A stretch of DNA of 40,818 nucleotides. It comes from JAHHTP01 sp964587555 (GTDB taxonomy: Bacteria > Bacillota > Clostridia > Oscillospirales > Ruminococcaceae). The notes under the pieces are model-generated. The model was not told the DNA's origin and did not search any database. It saw only the letters and a program-made list of their open reading frames with translations. How positions within the stretch are numbered: the first letter of the stretch is position 1; each line of letters starts with the position of its first letter. A program made the position numbers and the translations under genes. Of the stretch, positions 40,388 through 40,818 are shown piece by piece. Location: positions 1 through 40,818 of the forward strand of contig CAZPLR010000014.1 of assembly GCA_964587555.1 (NCBI GenBank). The letters run 5' to 3'.

Positions 40388-40818
40388 ATGAATGAAATAT
40401 CTCTTTGTGTGATGACCAGAGATCTTTGCCATATATTATATCAGGACTGGGAAAATGACCCCGCCATATATATGGATATGAATTTGTTTACGCCTTACCG
40501 ATATAGCGAAGAATCTGTAAACAAATATTTCGATGCCAAGCAAGCTCCATCGCGTGTTTTATTTGCCATTATGAAAGATGGTAAGCCAATTGGAGAACTT
40601 CAGCTGAAACAGATTGATTACGAAAGTAAAGAGTGTGTTTTAAGTATTCATTTACAAAATGATACTGTAAAAGGACACGGATATGGAACCTGTGCGGAGC
40701 GGTTAGCCTTGCGGTACGCCTTTGATGTTTTGGGATTGGATGTTGTTAACGCTGACTCCGTTATAAAGAACACGCGAAGTCAGCATGTACTTGAAAAAGT
40801 CGGCTTTCAATATATAAA
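40388..40818 (+). CDS. GNAT-family N-acetyltransferase (cut by window end)
   Basis: The first 143 codons of an acetyltransferase that runs off the window. It begins MNEISLCVMTRDLCHILYQDW, with the acetyl-CoA region at IHLQNDTVKGHGYGTCAERL and the late strand NADSVIKNTRSQHVLEKVGF. The G-H-G-Y-G motif is the pyrophosphate-binding loop of the RimJ/RimL-like GNAT group, which acetylates protein N-termini or small molecules; the acceptor is unknown. Ribosome site GGGAGAGG. Third codon positions are clearly more AT-rich than in the adjacent GH20 gene, which may indicate acquisition from elsewhere. It follows the GH20 gene by 49 bp without a terminator. Confidence 0.85.
   Translation, partial: MNEISLCVMTRDLCHILYQDWENDPAIYMDMNLFTPYRYSEESVNKYFDAKQAPSRVLFAIMKDGKPIGELQLKQIDYESKECVLSIHLQNDTVKGHGYGTCAERLALRYAFDVLGLDVVNADSVIKNTRSQHVLEKVGFQYI

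Noticed and set aside
1..40818. CRISPR array, tRNA, rRNA, insertion sequence or prophage
   Set aside because: No regularly spaced direct repeats, no tRNA cloverleaf or CCA-type arms, and no transposase, integrase or phage structural genes were seen.

Overview
The window looks like chromosomal DNA of an anaerobic, endospore-forming member of the Clostridia (Bacillota), most like the Oscillospiraceae/Ruminococcaceae. Support for this comes from the SpoVAF-type GerA-family protein, a small BofC-like exported protein, strong AGGAGG ribosome sites, many TTGNNN-17-TATAAT promoters, an SRP RNA with an Alu-like 5' part directly ahead of dnaX, and the dnaX-ybaB-recR order. There are no tRNA or rRNA genes, insertion sequences, prophage genes or CRISPR arrays. 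Most genes are core housekeeping genes in short operons.

Layout. 1-2.6 kb: an AraC regulator converging on a SpoVAF-like gene. 2.7-4.6 kb: rpsB-tsf with promoter, leader and terminator. 4.6-8.4 kb: a class A penicillin-binding protein, a BofC-like gene and an SGNH hydrolase. 8.5-13.2 kb: aldo/keto reductase, a LysA-type decarboxylase, and an AraC regulator followed by a sugar-phosphate isomerase-like TIM barrel. 13.2-19.1 kb (minus strand): DUF896 gene, TerB-N/TerB-C protein, P-loop ATPase and Lhr-like SF2 helicase. 19.2-22.2 kb (plus): SRP RNA, dnaX, ybaB, recR. 22.3-27.5 kb: a carbohydrate-binding protein, then MscS, two uncharacterised membrane-linked proteins, NAD(P)HX repair enzyme and another membrane protein. 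27.7-32.8 kb: pyruvate kinase, DD-carboxypeptidase and divergent murC. 33-38.4 kb: metallo-hydrolase, nagB, a MOP-type flippase divergent from a DUF308 gene, a frameshifted HTH/zinc-ribbon pseudogene and bioY under a BirA operator. 38.4-40.8 kb: a cytosolic GH20 hexosaminidase and the start of an AT-richer GNAT acetyltransferase.

How the genes fit together. Several genes serve the envelope and amino-sugar economy (PBP1A-like, DD-carboxypeptidase, MurC, flippase, NagB, GH20). The most notable system is the three-gene TerB/ATPase/helicase cassette. Its composition and order match the published anti-phage system Shango (SngA-SngB-SngC). Here it sits in a housekeeping neighbourhood, behind a DUF896 gene that shares its promoter. 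Regulatory DNA is unusually readable: about a dozen sigma-A promoters with exact 17-bp spacers, one pair of divergent promoters sharing a palindromic -10, one pair of facing promoters with overlapping leaders, and a consensus BirA box over the bioY promoter.
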